A DNA stretch of 64,000 nucleotides from DATLSM01 sp049585815 (GCA_049585815.1 JBAVAR010000135.1:26705-90704); one strand, 5' to 3'. Shown: positions 1-8,394, counted from the first letter of the stretch. Made by a program: numbers and translations. Notes: generated from the letters alone by a model not told the origin.

Positions 1-1305
1 ACCGGTGGCGATCGCCTCGAAGACCTTCTCCAGCTCTCCGCCGAGGAAGATCGAGATGATCGCCGGCGGCGCCTCGTTGGCGCCGAGGCGATGGTCCTGA
101 CCGATGTTGGCCACCGAGGCTCGCAACAGGCCCTGGTGTTTGTTCACGGCCTGGATCACCGCCGCGCAGAAGAATAGGAACTGGATGTTCTCCGCGGGGG
201 TGTCGCCGGGGTCAAGCAGGTTGCTGCCGGTGTCGGTGCCCATCGACCAGTTGTTGTGCTTGCCCGAGCCGTTGACCCCGGCGAACGGCTTCTCGTGGAG
301 CAGGCAGACCAGGCCGTAGCGGCGGGCCACATTTTCCAGAGTTCGCATCAGCAGCTGCTGGTGGTCGGAGCCGACGTTGGAGTTCTCGAAGACCGGCGCG
401 ATCTCATATTGCGCCGGCGCCACCTCGTTGTGTCGGGTCTTGACCGGGATACCGAGCTTGCGCAGCTCCAGCTCGGTCTCCATCATGCAGGCGAGTACGC
501 GCTCTGGGATTGAGCCGAAGTAGTGGTCGTCCAGCTCGTGGCCCTTCGGAGGCTTGGCGCCGAACAGGGTGCGGCCGGTGGAGATGAGGTCGGGCCGCTC
601 GAAGAAGTACTGCTCGTCGATCAGGAAGTACTCCTGCTCGGGACCCACCGTGGTGAAGACCCGCTGGGAGTCCTCGTCGCCGAGCAGGTGAAGCGCCTTG
701 ATCGCCGAGCGAGAGAGGGCATCCATTGAGCGCAGAAGGGGGATCTTGGCGTCGAGCGCCTCGCCGGTCCAGGAGGCGAAGGCGGTGGGAATGCAGAGCA
801 ATGCCCCGTTCGGGTTCTCGAGGATGAAGGCGGGACTGGTTGGATCCCAGGCGGTGTAGCCGCGGGCCTCGAAGGTGGCGCGCACGCCGCCGGTTGGGAA
901 TGAGGAGGCGTCAGGCTCGCCCTGGATCAGCTCCTTGCCGGAGAAGCCGGCAAGGGCTCTCCCCTCGGCGCCCGGCTCAAAAAAGGAGTCGTGCTTCTCC
1001 GCGGTGGAGCCAGTGAGGGGCTGGAACATGTGGGTGAAGTGTGTGGCTCCATTCTCCAGCGCCCACTGCTTCATCGCCTCCGCAACCTCATCGGCCAGGG
1101 TCGGGTCGAGCGCCTCGCCGCCGGCCAGCGTGGCCTGCAGTTTCTCGAAGACGTCGCCGGGGAGCCGGTCACGCTGGACCGAGACGGAGAAGACATTGAT
1201 GCCGAACGGGTCGTTCTCGGGCTGGGTCAGGTCGAGTGCGCCGAGCGCCTGCCCGTTGGCACTCCACTGCGCGGCGGTCACGTTCTGCTGGCGGATACGA
1301 GTCAT
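1..1305 (-). CDS. glnN: Type III glutamine synthetase, N-terminal 435 codons (runs off the window)
   Basis: Makes glutamine from glutamate, ammonia and ATP in the cytoplasm. The visible 435 codons start MTRIRQQNVTAAQW and carry GSIII signatures: THFTHMFQPLTG near residue 90, VGPEQEYFLID in the middle, FAGVNGSGKHNNWSMGTDTG and LGANEAPPAIIS towards the window edge. GSIII proteins are about 700 residues, so roughly 40% is missing at the window start. The ATG at 1305 is chosen because the conserved N-terminus begins there. A TAGGCT box at 1397-1392 would give a leader of about 80 nt containing a hairpin (CGCGCCC / GGGCGCG, 1331-1351). It is divergent from the hydroxyacyl-CoA dehydrogenase fusion; the ammonium transporter lies 2.8 kb away. 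Family assignment is firm. Confidence 0.95.
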   Translation of the reverse strand, partial: MTRIRQQNVTAAQWSANGQALGALDLTQPENDPFGINVFSVSVQRDRLPGDVFEKLQATLAGGEALDPTLADEVAEAMKQWALENGATHFTHMFQPLTGSTAEKHDSFFEPGAEGRALAGFSGKELIQGEPDASSFPTGGVRATFEARGYTAWDPTSPAFILENPNGALLCIPTAFASWTGEALDAKIPLLRSMDALSRSAIKALHLLGDEDSQRVFTTVGPEQEYFLIDEQYFFERPDLISTGRTLFGAKPPKGHELDDHYFGSIPERVLACMMETELELRKLGIPVKTRHNEVAPAQYEIAPVFENSNVGSDHQQLLMRTLENVARRYGLVCLLHEKPFAGVNGSGKHNNWSMGTDTGSNLLDPGDTPAENIQFLFFCAAVIQAVNKHQGLLRASVANIGQDHRLGANEAPPAIISIFLGGELEKVFEAIATG

Positions 1306-1391
1306 CGCTTGGCTGGTCCTCACTTGGCGGCGCGCCCGGCTTTGGGGCGCGTTCGTTTACCGGTCTCACTTCCCATACGAAGAGCCAGAGC

Positions 1392-1397
1392 AGCCTA
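1392..1397 (-). promoter_or_regulatory. Candidate -10 box of glnN
   Basis: TAGGCT on the minus strand, about 87 nt before the glnN ATG. It is the same hexamer found before many genes of this window, but here it leaves room for a structured leader. No -35 element is obvious. Confidence 0.4.
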
Positions 1398-1419
1398 ATG
1401 GCCGGCCGGTTCCGGCGGC

Positions 1420-1435
1420 TTGTACGGCGGTACAA
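1420..1435. promoter_or_regulatory. Palindromic operator candidate between glnN and the HAD-ECH fusion
   Basis: TTGTAC-GGCG-GTACAA is a perfect inverted repeat with 6-bp arms in the 244-bp divergent intergenic region. Its size suits a dimeric repressor of TetR or GntR type. It differs from the TGACTGACCAGTCA motif of the fatty-acid genes further on. Confidence 0.4.
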
Positions 1436-1549
1436 CGTTCGCCTCGCTCCCTTGTCCCGGGTGGCGAGTGGAGCTTTACCGATAGCCTGCCCGCTTCCGC
1501 GGCCGTGACGCCGCACCGCCAAGCCAAAAACCCGGAGGATCCACCCGCA

Positions 1550-3550
1550 ATGTTCGTTTCCAAGGCCGCCGTCGTCGGCGGCGGCACAATGGGCGGTGAG
1601 ATCGCTCAGGCGATCGCCGCCGCCGACATCCCCGTCGTCGTCAAGGATATCGATCGCAATTTCGTCGAAGCTGCGGTTGAGAAGGCGCGCTCGGTCAGCG
1701 AGGGCCAGCTCGCCCGGCTGGTCAAGAAGGAGAAGCTGACGCAGGAGCAGGCCGACGCTCGCCTCGCCGAGGTGATGGGGCTGATCACCGGGACCACGAC
1801 CTACGAGGAGTTCCGTGATGTCGACTTTGTCGTCGAGGCTGTGCCCGAGCGGATGGAGATCAAGCAGGCCGTCTTCGCTGAGCTCGACGCGGCAACCCCC
1901 GGCCACGCGATTCTCGCCTCCAACACCTCCTCGCTCTCGATCACCGAGATGGGGGAGAGGACGTTGCGTCCTGAAAAGGTGGTCGGATTCCATTTCTTTT
2001 ACCCGGCCTCGGTGATGCCACTGGTCGAGGTGATCGTCGGCGAGGACACCGCACCCGAGACCGCCACCGCCGCCTACAACTTCGCCCAGGCGATCAAGAA
2101 GCAGCCAATCGTTTGCGGCGAGGTGCCGGGCTTTGTCGTCAACAGGATCCTGATGGCGACGATCGGCGAGGTCTGGCGCGCCCAGGAGGAGCAGGGGCTC
2201 TCCCTGAAGGCGATCGACGAGGCGATCGCCGCTGCCCAGGTGGCGCCGATGGGGCCGTTCTTTCTCACCGACCTGCTCGGCCTGGACACCGTCCTTCACG
2301 TCGCCGAGCATCTGAGCGAGTCCTACGGGGAGACCTTCTACGTTCACCAGGGCTTGAGGAAGCTGGTCGCCGAGGGCAAGCTTGGCGCGAAGAGCGGCGG
2401 CGAAGGGTTCTTCGCCGAGGGCGAGCAGACGATTCCCGGCGAGGCCGCTCCCGACGCAAAGGAGCTGGTGGCGCTGTTCACCAGCCGCGCTCTGATCGAG
2501 GCCTGCAGACTTGTCGAGGAGGGGGTCTGCTCGGTCCGCGACATCGACGTCGGGATGATGGCGGGCGCCGGGCTAGATCCGCGCCGCGGTCTGCTGCCCC
2601 CGTTCTGGAAAGCAGATGTCGAAGGGCTCGACAAGGTTCTGGAGCAGATCGAGGAGCTCGAGGAGAAGTTCGGCGAGCGCTTCGCCGCCCCGGTGCTCCT
2701 CAAGCGCCTGGTCGCTCAAGGCAGACTTGGGATGGCCTCAGGCCAAGGCTTCTACCCCTACCCACGGGCCGACGATGGCGATCAGCCCGAAACCGTGAAG
2801 ATCGAGACCCGTGGCGACGTCGCCATCGCCTGGCTTGCCAACCTGCCGATGAACGCGGTCTCGCCGAGCGTGATCCGCGATCTGAAGACGGTCTGGGAGA
2901 AGATCAAGGATTCCGGTGAGGTTGGCGCGATGGTGATTGCCTCCTCGGTCCCGGTTGTCTTCTCGGCTGGTGCCGACATCAAGGCCTTCACCCAGATGGA
3001 CGAGTCGACGGGGAGGGAGCTGGTCGACACAGCCCACGCTCTGCTGCGCGACTTCGGCCAGGCGCGGGTGGCTACGATCGCCGCCGTCAACGCGCTCGCC
3101 TTCGGCGGCGGTTGCGAGCTGGCGATGGCCTGCGACGTGCGGATCGCCGCCGAGTCGGCGGTCTTCGGCCAGCCGGAGGTCAAGCTGGGGATCATCCCCG
3201 GATTCGGGGGCACCCAACGGCTGCCGCGCCTCGTCGGCCCCGCCAAGGCGCTCGAGATGAATCTGATCGGCGATGCGATTCCCTCCGACGAGGCGCTCGA
3301 TTTCGGCCTCGTCAACAGGGTCGTTCCCGACCATGAGCTGTTTGAGACGGCGCTCATGTGGGGCCAAAAGCTCGCCTCCCAGGCCCCGATCGCGGTCGAG
3401 CAGATCAAGCGCGTCTCCGACCACTGCGACCTCGATCAGGGAATCGAGGACGAGAAGCGGGGCTTCGCCCTTGCCTTCGGCAGTGATGACGCCAGGGAGG
3501 GCATTGCCGCCTTCCTCGGCAAGCGCAGCGCGAGGTGGAGCGGTCGCTAG
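1550..3550 (+). CDS. 3-hydroxyacyl-CoA dehydrogenase / enoyl-CoA hydratase fusion protein
   Basis: A bifunctional beta-oxidation enzyme of 666 residues. Residues 1 to about 410 are the NAD-dependent 3-hydroxyacyl-CoA dehydrogenase: Rossmann motif GGGTMGGEIA near residue 10, catalytic His148 in GFHFFYP, then PGFVVNRI. From about residue 418 a crotonase domain follows, with both catalytic glutamates visible (E523 in GGCELAMACD, E543 in GQPEVKLG). The order is dehydrogenase first, hydratase last, the reverse of E. coli FadB/FadJ; archaeal crotonyl-CoA hydratase/3-hydroxybutyryl-CoA dehydrogenase fusions share this order. The reading frame is open upstream to 875, but GGAGG at 1534-1538 and the start of homology fix the ATG at 1550. 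Substrate chain length cannot be told. Confidence 0.93.
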   Translation: MFVSKAAVVGGGTMGGEIAQAIAAADIPVVVKDIDRNFVEAAVEKARSVSEGQLARLVKKEKLTQEQADARLAEVMGLITGTTTYEEFRDVDFVVEAVPERMEIKQAVFAELDAATPGHAILASNTSSLSITEMGERTLRPEKVVGFHFFYPASVMPLVEVIVGEDTAPETATAAYNFAQAIKKQPIVCGEVPGFVVNRILMATIGEVWRAQEEQGLSLKAIDEAIAAAQVAPMGPFFLTDLLGLDTVLHVAEHLSESYGETFYVHQGLRKLVAEGKLGAKSGGEGFFAEGEQTIPGEAAPDAKELVALFTSRALIEACRLVEEGVCSVRDIDVGMMAGAGLDPRRGLLPPFWKADVEGLDKVLEQIEELEEKFGERFAAPVLLKRLVAQGRLGMASGQGFYPYPRADDGDQPETVKIETRGDVAIAWLANLPMNAVSPSVIRDLKTVWEKIKDSGEVGAMVIASSVPVVFSAGADIKAFTQMDESTGRELVDTAHALLRDFGQARVATIAAVNALAFGGGCELAMACDVRIAAESAVFGQPEVKLGIIPGFGGTQRLPRLVGPAKALEMNLIGDAIPSDEALDFGLVNRVVPDHELFETALMWGQKLASQAPIAVEQIKRVSDHCDLDQGIEDEKRGFALAFGSDDAREGIAAFLGKRSARWSGR

Positions 3551-3903
3551 CCCTGACCGGCGGGCTCAGGCGAAGCGTCGGCGAAGCTGATCCCGGCAGC
3601 GCGGCAGCTGGCGAGGATCGTTTCCGATCGCGGCCCGTGGAAGGTCGCGGTGCGAGCACAGAGCGCCCGCGCCGCCGCGCCGCATGCGTGGACCACTTCA
3701 CCCCCAACACGCCCCGCGACCAGCGCCCGCACACAGCCCGGGGCGGGCCCCGGCTGCGTGCTGCCGCCGATCCCCGGGATGAGGAGGGCAAGGATGGCGA
3801 TGAAGGTCACCGCCAGGCCCCCGATCACGACCCGGCGCTCGCGTCCAGTCACCTGCCGCAGCGGTTTGTTGGCGCGCTGCCAGTGTCCCTCCACCAACGG
3901 CAT
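3547..3903 (-). CDS. Small single-pass membrane protein, unknown function
   Basis: 118 residues. A basic cytoplasmic N-terminus (about residues 1-26) is followed by one hydrophobic segment, VVIGGLAVTFIAILALLIPG, and a small outside domain with several cysteines (PGCVRALVAGRVGG, HACGAAARALC, ILASCRAAG). I do not recognise a named family. The frame is open up to 4002; ATG 3903 is preferred because TAGACT lies 7 nt before it, the pattern seen at many starts here. It is convergent with the HAD-ECH gene, the two stops overlapping by 4 nt. Cysteine spacing suggests disulphides in an exported domain, which is inference. Confidence 0.6.
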   Translation of the reverse strand: MPLVEGHWQRANKPLRQVTGRERRVVIGGLAVTFIAILALLIPGIGGSTQPGPAPGCVRALVAGRVGGEVVHACGAAARALCARTATFHGPRSETILASCRAAGISFADASPEPAGQG

Positions 3904-3910
3904 CGGCGGC

Positions 3911-3916
3911 AGTCTA
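3911..3916 (-). promoter_or_regulatory. Candidate leaderless -10 box
   Basis: TAGACT, 7 nt before the ATG at 3903. Confidence 0.4.
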
Positions 3917-4072
3917 GCGGCGCCAACCATGCCCGTCGCCGACATTCGGGCTAATCGCCGGTCCCGATCTTTAGACACCTGTACGTAGTGGCGCCGGCCC
4001 ATCGTCGGAAGGGTTACGGCAAGTCCAATAGGGGCGAGTCAGGGCGGTCGGCGAGGTTCTCCTGCCGGCTTC

Positions 4073-4087
4073 CGGCAAGCCCAAACG
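4073..4087 (+). other. Short hairpin in the amt leader
   Basis: TGCCGG-CTT-CCGGCA lies just before the AGGAAA ribosome binding region of amt. The intergenic region 3904-4108 otherwise shows no clear promoter and no clean GlnR box. Confidence 0.3.
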
Positions 4088-4108
4088 AAGAAAGGAAACA
4101 CCAGATCT

Positions 4109-5470
4109 ATGGAATGGCTGAGCGAAGGCGCCAATTCATGGCAGCTCACCGCCGCAACTTTTGTCGGCTTGATGAGCGTCCCCGGCCTGATGGTGCTCTA
4201 CGGCGGTGTGATGCAGAAGCGCTGGTCGGTGAATTCGATGATGATGGCGTTCGTCGGCTTCGCGATCGTTGTGGTTCTCTGGTGCCTGTTCGCCTTCAAG
4301 ATGGGCTTCGGGACTCCGATCCACATCGCGAACGGCGGCTTCTTCGGCAACCTCATCGGTAAGCCGGAATCGATCCTCTCTAGCCACAGCCTGGTCGGGC
4401 AGGCGAGCCTTCCCGAGCTTCCGGAATTGAAATTCAAGTTCCCGGAGTCCTCGCTGGCCTACTTCCAGATTGTTTTCGCTGCGATCACGCCACTGCTGAT
4501 GCTCGGATCGGTCCTCGGCCGGATCAACTTCAAGGCCTGGATCCCGTTCGTCGCCCTCTGGACGGTTTGTGTCTACACGATCAACGCCTTCCTGATCTGG
4601 GGTGGCGGCTACTTCGCCCAGAAGGGGGCGGTCGACTTCTCCGGTGGTTACGTGATCCACCTCGCTGCCGGCGTCTCCGGTTTCGTCGCCGCCTGGGTGA
4701 TCGGACCTCGCCTGCAGCGTGATCGCGAGGTCGATGCGCCGAACAACCTGGCGATGGTCGCGGTCGGTGCCGGTCTCCTCTGGCTTGGCTGGAACGGGTT
4801 CAACGGCGGTGACTTCTATGAAGCCGGCGGCATCGCCTCGGGTGCAGTTCTCAACACCAACCTCTGCACCGCGGTTGCCCTGCTCGTCTGGGTCGCCTGG
4901 GACTACATGACCGGACGCAAGCCGAGCCTGATCGGCAGCGTCAACGGGATGATCGTCGGACTCGTCGGGATCACCCCCGCGGCCGGATTCGTCAATGGCT
5001 GGGGCGCGATCACGATCGGCGTAGTGGCCAGCACGATCGTCTATTTCGCGCTCAACTATCTCAGTCGGGTGCGGCCCTTCCGCAATGTGGACGACACCCT
5101 GGGGGTCATCTACACACACGGGTTCGCGGGCCTGGTCGGCGGCCTGATGGTTGGCATCTTCGCCAACACCGCGATGGACTCGGAACTGATCCTGCCCGGA
5201 ACGGTCTCTGGTGGCGGGCTGCACCTGCTCGGCTGGCAGGCGCTGACCGCGCTCTGGGTGATCGTGTTCTGCGCGATCGCCACCTTCATCCTGCTGAAGC
5301 TGGTGGGTCTGTTCGTGCCACTGCGGATGACCGACGAGGAAATGGAGGAAGGCGACGTCGCGGTCCACGGGCACGAGGTGTACCCCTCCGACGTTCCCTC
5401 GCTCGGGTACCCGGATGGAGTGCCGGCGGCGGCTCCCGCCCCACCGGCTGCAACGGGAGGCTCCGCGTAG
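4109..5470 (+). CDS. amt: Ammonium transporter, Amt family
   Basis: Integral membrane channel for ammonium uptake; 453 residues with about 11 hydrophobic segments and a polar C-terminal tail ending in an Ala/Pro-rich stretch. The twin pore histidines are visible at H184 (GYVIHLAAG) and H337 (VIYTHGFAG), and the conserved acidic GAVDFSGG precedes the first. The start ATG follows AGGAAA with good spacing. There is no adjacent glnK (PII) gene, which often accompanies amt. A strong hairpin at 5517-5551 ends the transcript. Together with glnN 2.8 kb upstream it suggests a loose nitrogen-assimilation neighbourhood. Confidence 0.96.
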   Translation: MEWLSEGANSWQLTAATFVGLMSVPGLMVLYGGVMQKRWSVNSMMMAFVGFAIVVVLWCLFAFKMGFGTPIHIANGGFFGNLIGKPESILSSHSLVGQASLPELPELKFKFPESSLAYFQIVFAAITPLLMLGSVLGRINFKAWIPFVALWTVCVYTINAFLIWGGGYFAQKGAVDFSGGYVIHLAAGVSGFVAAWVIGPRLQRDREVDAPNNLAMVAVGAGLLWLGWNGFNGGDFYEAGGIASGAVLNTNLCTAVALLVWVAWDYMTGRKPSLIGSVNGMIVGLVGITPAAGFVNGWGAITIGVVASTIVYFALNYLSRVRPFRNVDDTLGVIYTHGFAGLVGGLMVGIFANTAMDSELILPGTVSGGGLHLLGWQALTALWVIVFCAIATFILLKLVGLFVPLRMTDEEMEEGDVAVHGHEVYPSDVPSLGYPDGVPAAAPAPPAATGGSA

Positions 5471-5516
5471 GGCTCAGGGCGAGCGGCCCGCGGCCGCCCG
5501 CCACCTCTCGATCTCA

Positions 5517-5551
5517 GGAACCGCCCCCGCCACTCTCCCGGGGGCGGTTCC
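5517..5551 (+). terminator. Strong GC hairpin after amt
   Basis: Perfect 13-bp stem GGAACCGCCCCCG / CGGGGGCGGTTCC with a 9-nt loop, between the convergent amt and LysR genes. There is no U-tract after it, as is common in high-GC actinobacteria; it could act in both directions. Confidence 0.75.
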
Positions 5552-5574
5552 CGTTCGGGGCAACGAAATCGGGC

Positions 5575-6498
5575 TTAGTTGAGGAGAACCGCCGTAGCCT
5601 GGGTCCGCGAGACCTCACGGGCCACGTCGAGCATCGTCGCCACGGCGGGGGTTACCGCCGCGGCGCGGGGGGTCGCGGCGAGCACCTTGCGCACCGGGCT
5701 CTGCGGATGCAGAGGGCGGACGCTGATGTCAGGACGAATCGTGGAGAGCGCCAGCTGGGGGATCAGCGCCACCCCCACCCCGGCAGCGACGAGTCCCTGC
5801 ACCGTCTGGTAGTCGTCGCTCTCAAAGGAGACGCTGGGCTCAAACCCGGCCGCGTGGCAGGAGCGGACCACATGCTTGGCGCAGGGGCTGGAGGCCGAGG
5901 TCTGGATCCACGACTCAGCGCGAAGGTCCTCGAGTCCCAGCAGTTTGCGATTGGCCAGCGGGTGGTCGGGGCGTAAGGCCAGGTGCAGCGGATCGTCGAG
6001 CAGCTCAAAGCGGCGGATGCCGGCCCCGAGCCTCTCGCCGACTCCTTCGAACTCATAAAGGAGGACGAAGTCGAACTCACCGGCCCGTAACCGTGGCGCG
6101 ATCTCCTCTGGCTCGCCCTCGGCCAGGGTCAACTCGACCCCGGGATGGGAGGCGAGGAACCCGGCGATCGCCTGCGGCATCAGCGTCGCCCCCGCGGTCG
6201 GAAAGGAGGCGGTCCGCAGCCGCCCCCCACGACCGGCGGTGATCGCTGCGATCTCCGCCTCGGCGGCCTCCATCTGCGCCAGAATCCCGCCGACGTGGCC
6301 GGCCAGCGCAGCGCCGGCGGCGGTCGGACGCACGCCACCGCGGGTGCGCTCGATAAGGGGCGCCCCGAGCTCCCCCTCCAGGGTGGAGATCGCCTGCGAG
6401 ACCGCCGATTGGGAGTAGGCGAGGGCGTCGGCGGCCTGCGAGAAGGAACCACGCGCGACAACCTCGCGGAAGACGCTGAGGCGGTTCGAGTTCAACAT
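5575..6498 (-). CDS. LysR-family transcriptional regulator
   Basis: 307 residues. N-terminal winged helix-turn-helix (LSVFREVVARGSFSQAADAL, then YSQSAVSQAISTLEGELG, about residues 7-45), a linker helix, and a periplasmic-binding-protein-like effector domain (about 90-295) with GRLRTASFPTAGATLMP at its start. ATG 6498 is preferred to the in-frame upstream codon at 6519 because LNSNRLSVF matches the usual LysR N-terminus. It is divergent from the universal stress protein gene across 99 bp that contain an AT-rich inverted repeat, so autoregulation and control of that neighbour are likely, as is common in the family. The effector is unknown. Confidence 0.93.
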   Translation of the reverse strand: MLNSNRLSVFREVVARGSFSQAADALAYSQSAVSQAISTLEGELGAPLIERTRGGVRPTAAGAALAGHVGGILAQMEAAEAEIAAITAGRGGRLRTASFPTAGATLMPQAIAGFLASHPGVELTLAEGEPEEIAPRLRAGEFDFVLLYEFEGVGERLGAGIRRFELLDDPLHLALRPDHPLANRKLLGLEDLRAESWIQTSASSPCAKHVVRSCHAAGFEPSVSFESDDYQTVQGLVAAGVGVALIPQLALSTIRPDISVRPLHPQSPVRKVLAATPRAAAVTPAVATMLDVAREVSRTQATAVLLN

Positions 6499-6522
6499 AA
6501 GTAAAACTGATTCTAACAATAG

Positions 6523-6544
6523 GCATTAACAGTTGTACTAATGC
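6523..6544. promoter_or_regulatory. Candidate LysR operator
   Basis: GCATTA-N10-TAATGC, a perfect 6-bp-arm inverted repeat in an unusually AT-rich patch between the LysR gene and the divergent universal stress protein gene. The symmetry and spacing fit a LysR recognition site. Confidence 0.5.
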
Positions 6545-6597
6545 TGGACCGGTGCCAAGATTGCCCTCCTAGCTTCGCAACCGCCAAGGAGGCAACC

Positions 6598-7275
6598 ATG
6601 GCCCTGAAGATCATCGTTTCCTATGACGACACCGACAACGACCGCGACGCCTTGGCGCTGGGGCGCCTGCTCGCCTATTCCGGCGCAGAGCTCTCGCTCG
6701 CCTACGTCCGCCACTCCCTGGGCGGGGCGCTTGAGGAGAAGGAGGCGGAGGAGATGCTCGCCCGTGGCGCCGCCTCGGTGGGCGCGCCGGACATGCCTCG
6801 CCACGTCGTGGTCAACCCCGGAACCAGCGTCGGCCTGGCCGAACTGGCCGAGCGCGAGGACGCTGGCGTCATCGTCTTCGGCTCCGAGTACCGCACGGCA
6901 CCGGGCACGATCAAACCGGGGATCCCAGCCCACAAACTGCTGCTCGGAGGACCGGCGGCGATCGCCGTCGCTCCCGTCGGCCTCCACCTGAACCCGTCGA
7001 TCAGCGTCAACACAATCGGCATCCTCGACGAAGGCGACCAAAGTGCTCGGGAGAGCGCGGGCAGCCTCGCCACCGCACTCGGGGCAGAGGTCGCCGAGCA
7101 CGGCAGTGGTCCGGTCGATCTGCTCGTGGTCGGCTCACGCCCCGAGTCCTCGCAGGGGAAGGTCACCCTCAGCGCCGCCAGCGACTACGTGATCGAGACC
7201 GCGACCTGCCCGGTGCTGGTGACCCGGCGGGGGGTTGGGATCAATTTCGCTCCGGCCCCGGTTCCGGCCGCCTGA
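6598..7275 (+). CDS. Universal stress protein (UspA) family protein
   Basis: 225 residues with an N-terminal UspA-like alpha/beta fold: KIIVSYDDTDNDRDALALG at residues 4-22, then AELSLAYV and VIVFGSEYRTAPG. A second, shorter half (about 135-225) repeats the pattern, ending DYVIETATCPVLVTRRG, which is the usual C-terminal strand of the family. The canonical GxxGxxx(S/T) ATP loop is not clear. The start follows a very good ribosome binding site, AAGGAGG. The divergent LysR gene is its probable regulator. Confidence 0.85.
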   Translation: MALKIIVSYDDTDNDRDALALGRLLAYSGAELSLAYVRHSLGGALEEKEAEEMLARGAASVGAPDMPRHVVVNPGTSVGLAELAEREDAGVIVFGSEYRTAPGTIKPGIPAHKLLLGGPAAIAVAPVGLHLNPSISVNTIGILDEGDQSARESAGSLATALGAEVAEHGSGPVDLLVVGSRPESSQGKVTLSAASDYVIETATCPVLVTRRGVGINFAPAPVPAA

Positions 7276-7705
7276 CGAGGAGAATGACGGCCGCGATTTT
7301 CGGATCGCGGCCGTCCAGCCGTGACTGCGCCTCGGTCCATTGGATCGCCCGCCCCCCGTGCCCGGCGACCAGCTCCGCCACGACGGCCTCTGGGGATTCG
7401 GCCTCGACGAGGAAGGCGTCGGGCAGGCTCGGCGGCGGCGTTTGGGCCAGGACGCTGTGGGTGACGTTCTCAGAGACACGCTCGGCGTTTGACCACCCCT
7501 GACCGAAGGAGAGTTCCTGAGGCGCCATCTGCGGCCCCTCGAGGATCTTCATGCTGCTCTTGCGGGGTTCCCATTCCCGGTCTCCCATCGGGATCTTCCG
7601 GTCCCCGAGCCACGGTTCGAGGACCTTCGTCGTCAGGTCCTCGCGGCTGAGGTTGAAGACGCGGGCGCGGTGAAAGCCGGCGCTGATCTCGACGTGGAAC
7701 GGCAT
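7241..7705 (-). CDS. Conserved-looking hypothetical protein
   Basis: 154 residues, soluble, starting MPFHVEISAGFHRARVFNLS. It has a motif-like middle (LGDREWEPRKSSMKILEG and LSFGQGWSNAERVSENVT) and a C-terminal half with the alternating pattern of an alpha/beta domain. I do not recognise the family. GTG at 7711 is in frame, but ATG 7705 is preferred because TAAGTT lies 7 nt before it. It overlaps the end of the UspA gene by 35 nt tail to tail and is divergent from the HAD gene with a 35-bp gap. Confidence 0.7.
   Translation of the reverse strand: MPFHVEISAGFHRARVFNLSREDLTTKVLEPWLGDRKIPMGDREWEPRKSSMKILEGPQMAPQELSFGQGWSNAERVSENVTHSVLAQTPPPSLPDAFLVEAESPEAVVAELVAGHGGRAIQWTEAQSRLDGRDPKIAAVILLVRRPEPGPERN
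7286..7315 (+). terminator. Perfect 12-bp hairpin after the UspA gene
   Basis: GACGGCCGCGAT-TTTCGG-ATCGCGGCCGTC, 10 nt past the UspA stop. It lies inside the 3' coding part of the convergent gene on the minus strand, so it is both coding sequence there and a likely terminator here. Confidence 0.6.
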
Positions 7706-7712
7706 GCCCACG

Positions 7713-7718
7713 AACTTA
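7713..7718 (-). promoter_or_regulatory. Candidate leaderless -10 box
   Basis: TAAGTT, 7 nt before the ATG at 7705. Confidence 0.35.
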
Positions 7719-7740
7719 GCCGTTTCGCGATGATGCGGCG

Positions 7741-8394
7741 ATGGAGGGCGCTCCCGACGCCGTCGTCTTCGATAACGACGGCCTGCTGCTTGACACCGAG
7801 TCTGTCTGGACGAGGGCAGAGCGGGATCTCTTTGAGCGCCGCGGAGCCGACTTCACTCCCGCCGACAAGCGGGAGCTGGTCGGCACGTCCGCCGCGGTGG
7901 CGGGGGTAATCCTCGAAGGCCGACTCGGCGAGCCCGGACGGGCGGCGGAGTTGATCGGGGAGCTGAATGAGCTGGTCGTGGCCGAGCTCGAGCTCGGCGT
8001 CGAGGCGATGGCTGGGGCGCAGGAGCTGCTGCGCTCGCTGAAGCTGCGAGGGACGCCGATCGGGCTCGTATCCAATTCGCCAATGCGCTTCGTACGCCGG
8101 TCCCTGGAGATCGTCGGTTTCGAGGATCACTTCGACGCGGTGGTGAGCGCGCACGAAGTTGCAGCCCCGAAGCCGGCCGCCGATCCCTATCTGGAGGCGT
8201 GTCGCAGGCTGGGGGTTGGGGCGGGGCCCGCGGTCGTGGCTCTGGAGGATTCGCCGACCGGGGTGGCCGCGGCGAGGGCCGCCGGGTTGACGGTGATCGG
8301 GGTGCCGTCGATCGAGGGCGTCACCCTCAGTGAGGCCCACCACTTGGCGGAATCGCTGCTTGATGGCGTCATCGTTCAGCGGCTCTCGCTCTAG
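7741..8394 (+). CDS. HAD-superfamily phosphatase, beta-phosphoglucomutase-like
   Basis: 217 residues, cytoplasmic. All HAD motifs are present: I, VVFDNDGLLLDTES (nucleophile and acid aspartates about residues 10 and 12); II, LVSNSP; III, lysine in APKPAADPYLEACRRLG; IV, VALEDSPTGVAAARAAG. A helical cap sits between motifs I and II, as in the subfamily I phosphatases and phosphomutases. The substrate is a small phosphorylated metabolite that cannot be identified from sequence. Two ATGs at 7730 and 7733 are out of frame. Confidence 0.9.
   Translation: MEGAPDAVVFDNDGLLLDTESVWTRAERDLFERRGADFTPADKRELVGTSAAVAGVILEGRLGEPGRAAELIGELNELVVAELELGVEAMAGAQELLRSLKLRGTPIGLVSNSPMRFVRRSLEIVGFEDHFDAVVSAHEVAAPKPAADPYLEACRRLGVGAGPAVVALEDSPTGVAAARAAGLTVIGVPSIEGVTLSEAHHLAESLLDGVIVQRLSL

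Noticed and set aside
875..1549. In-frame upstream extension of the HAD-ECH fusion
   Set aside because: Lies opposite conserved glnN coding sequence; ribosome binding site and homology place the start at 1550.
1169..2347. 392-codon minus-strand frame overlapping glnN and the HAD-ECH gene
   Set aside because: Translation has no recognisable motif and both real genes cover it.
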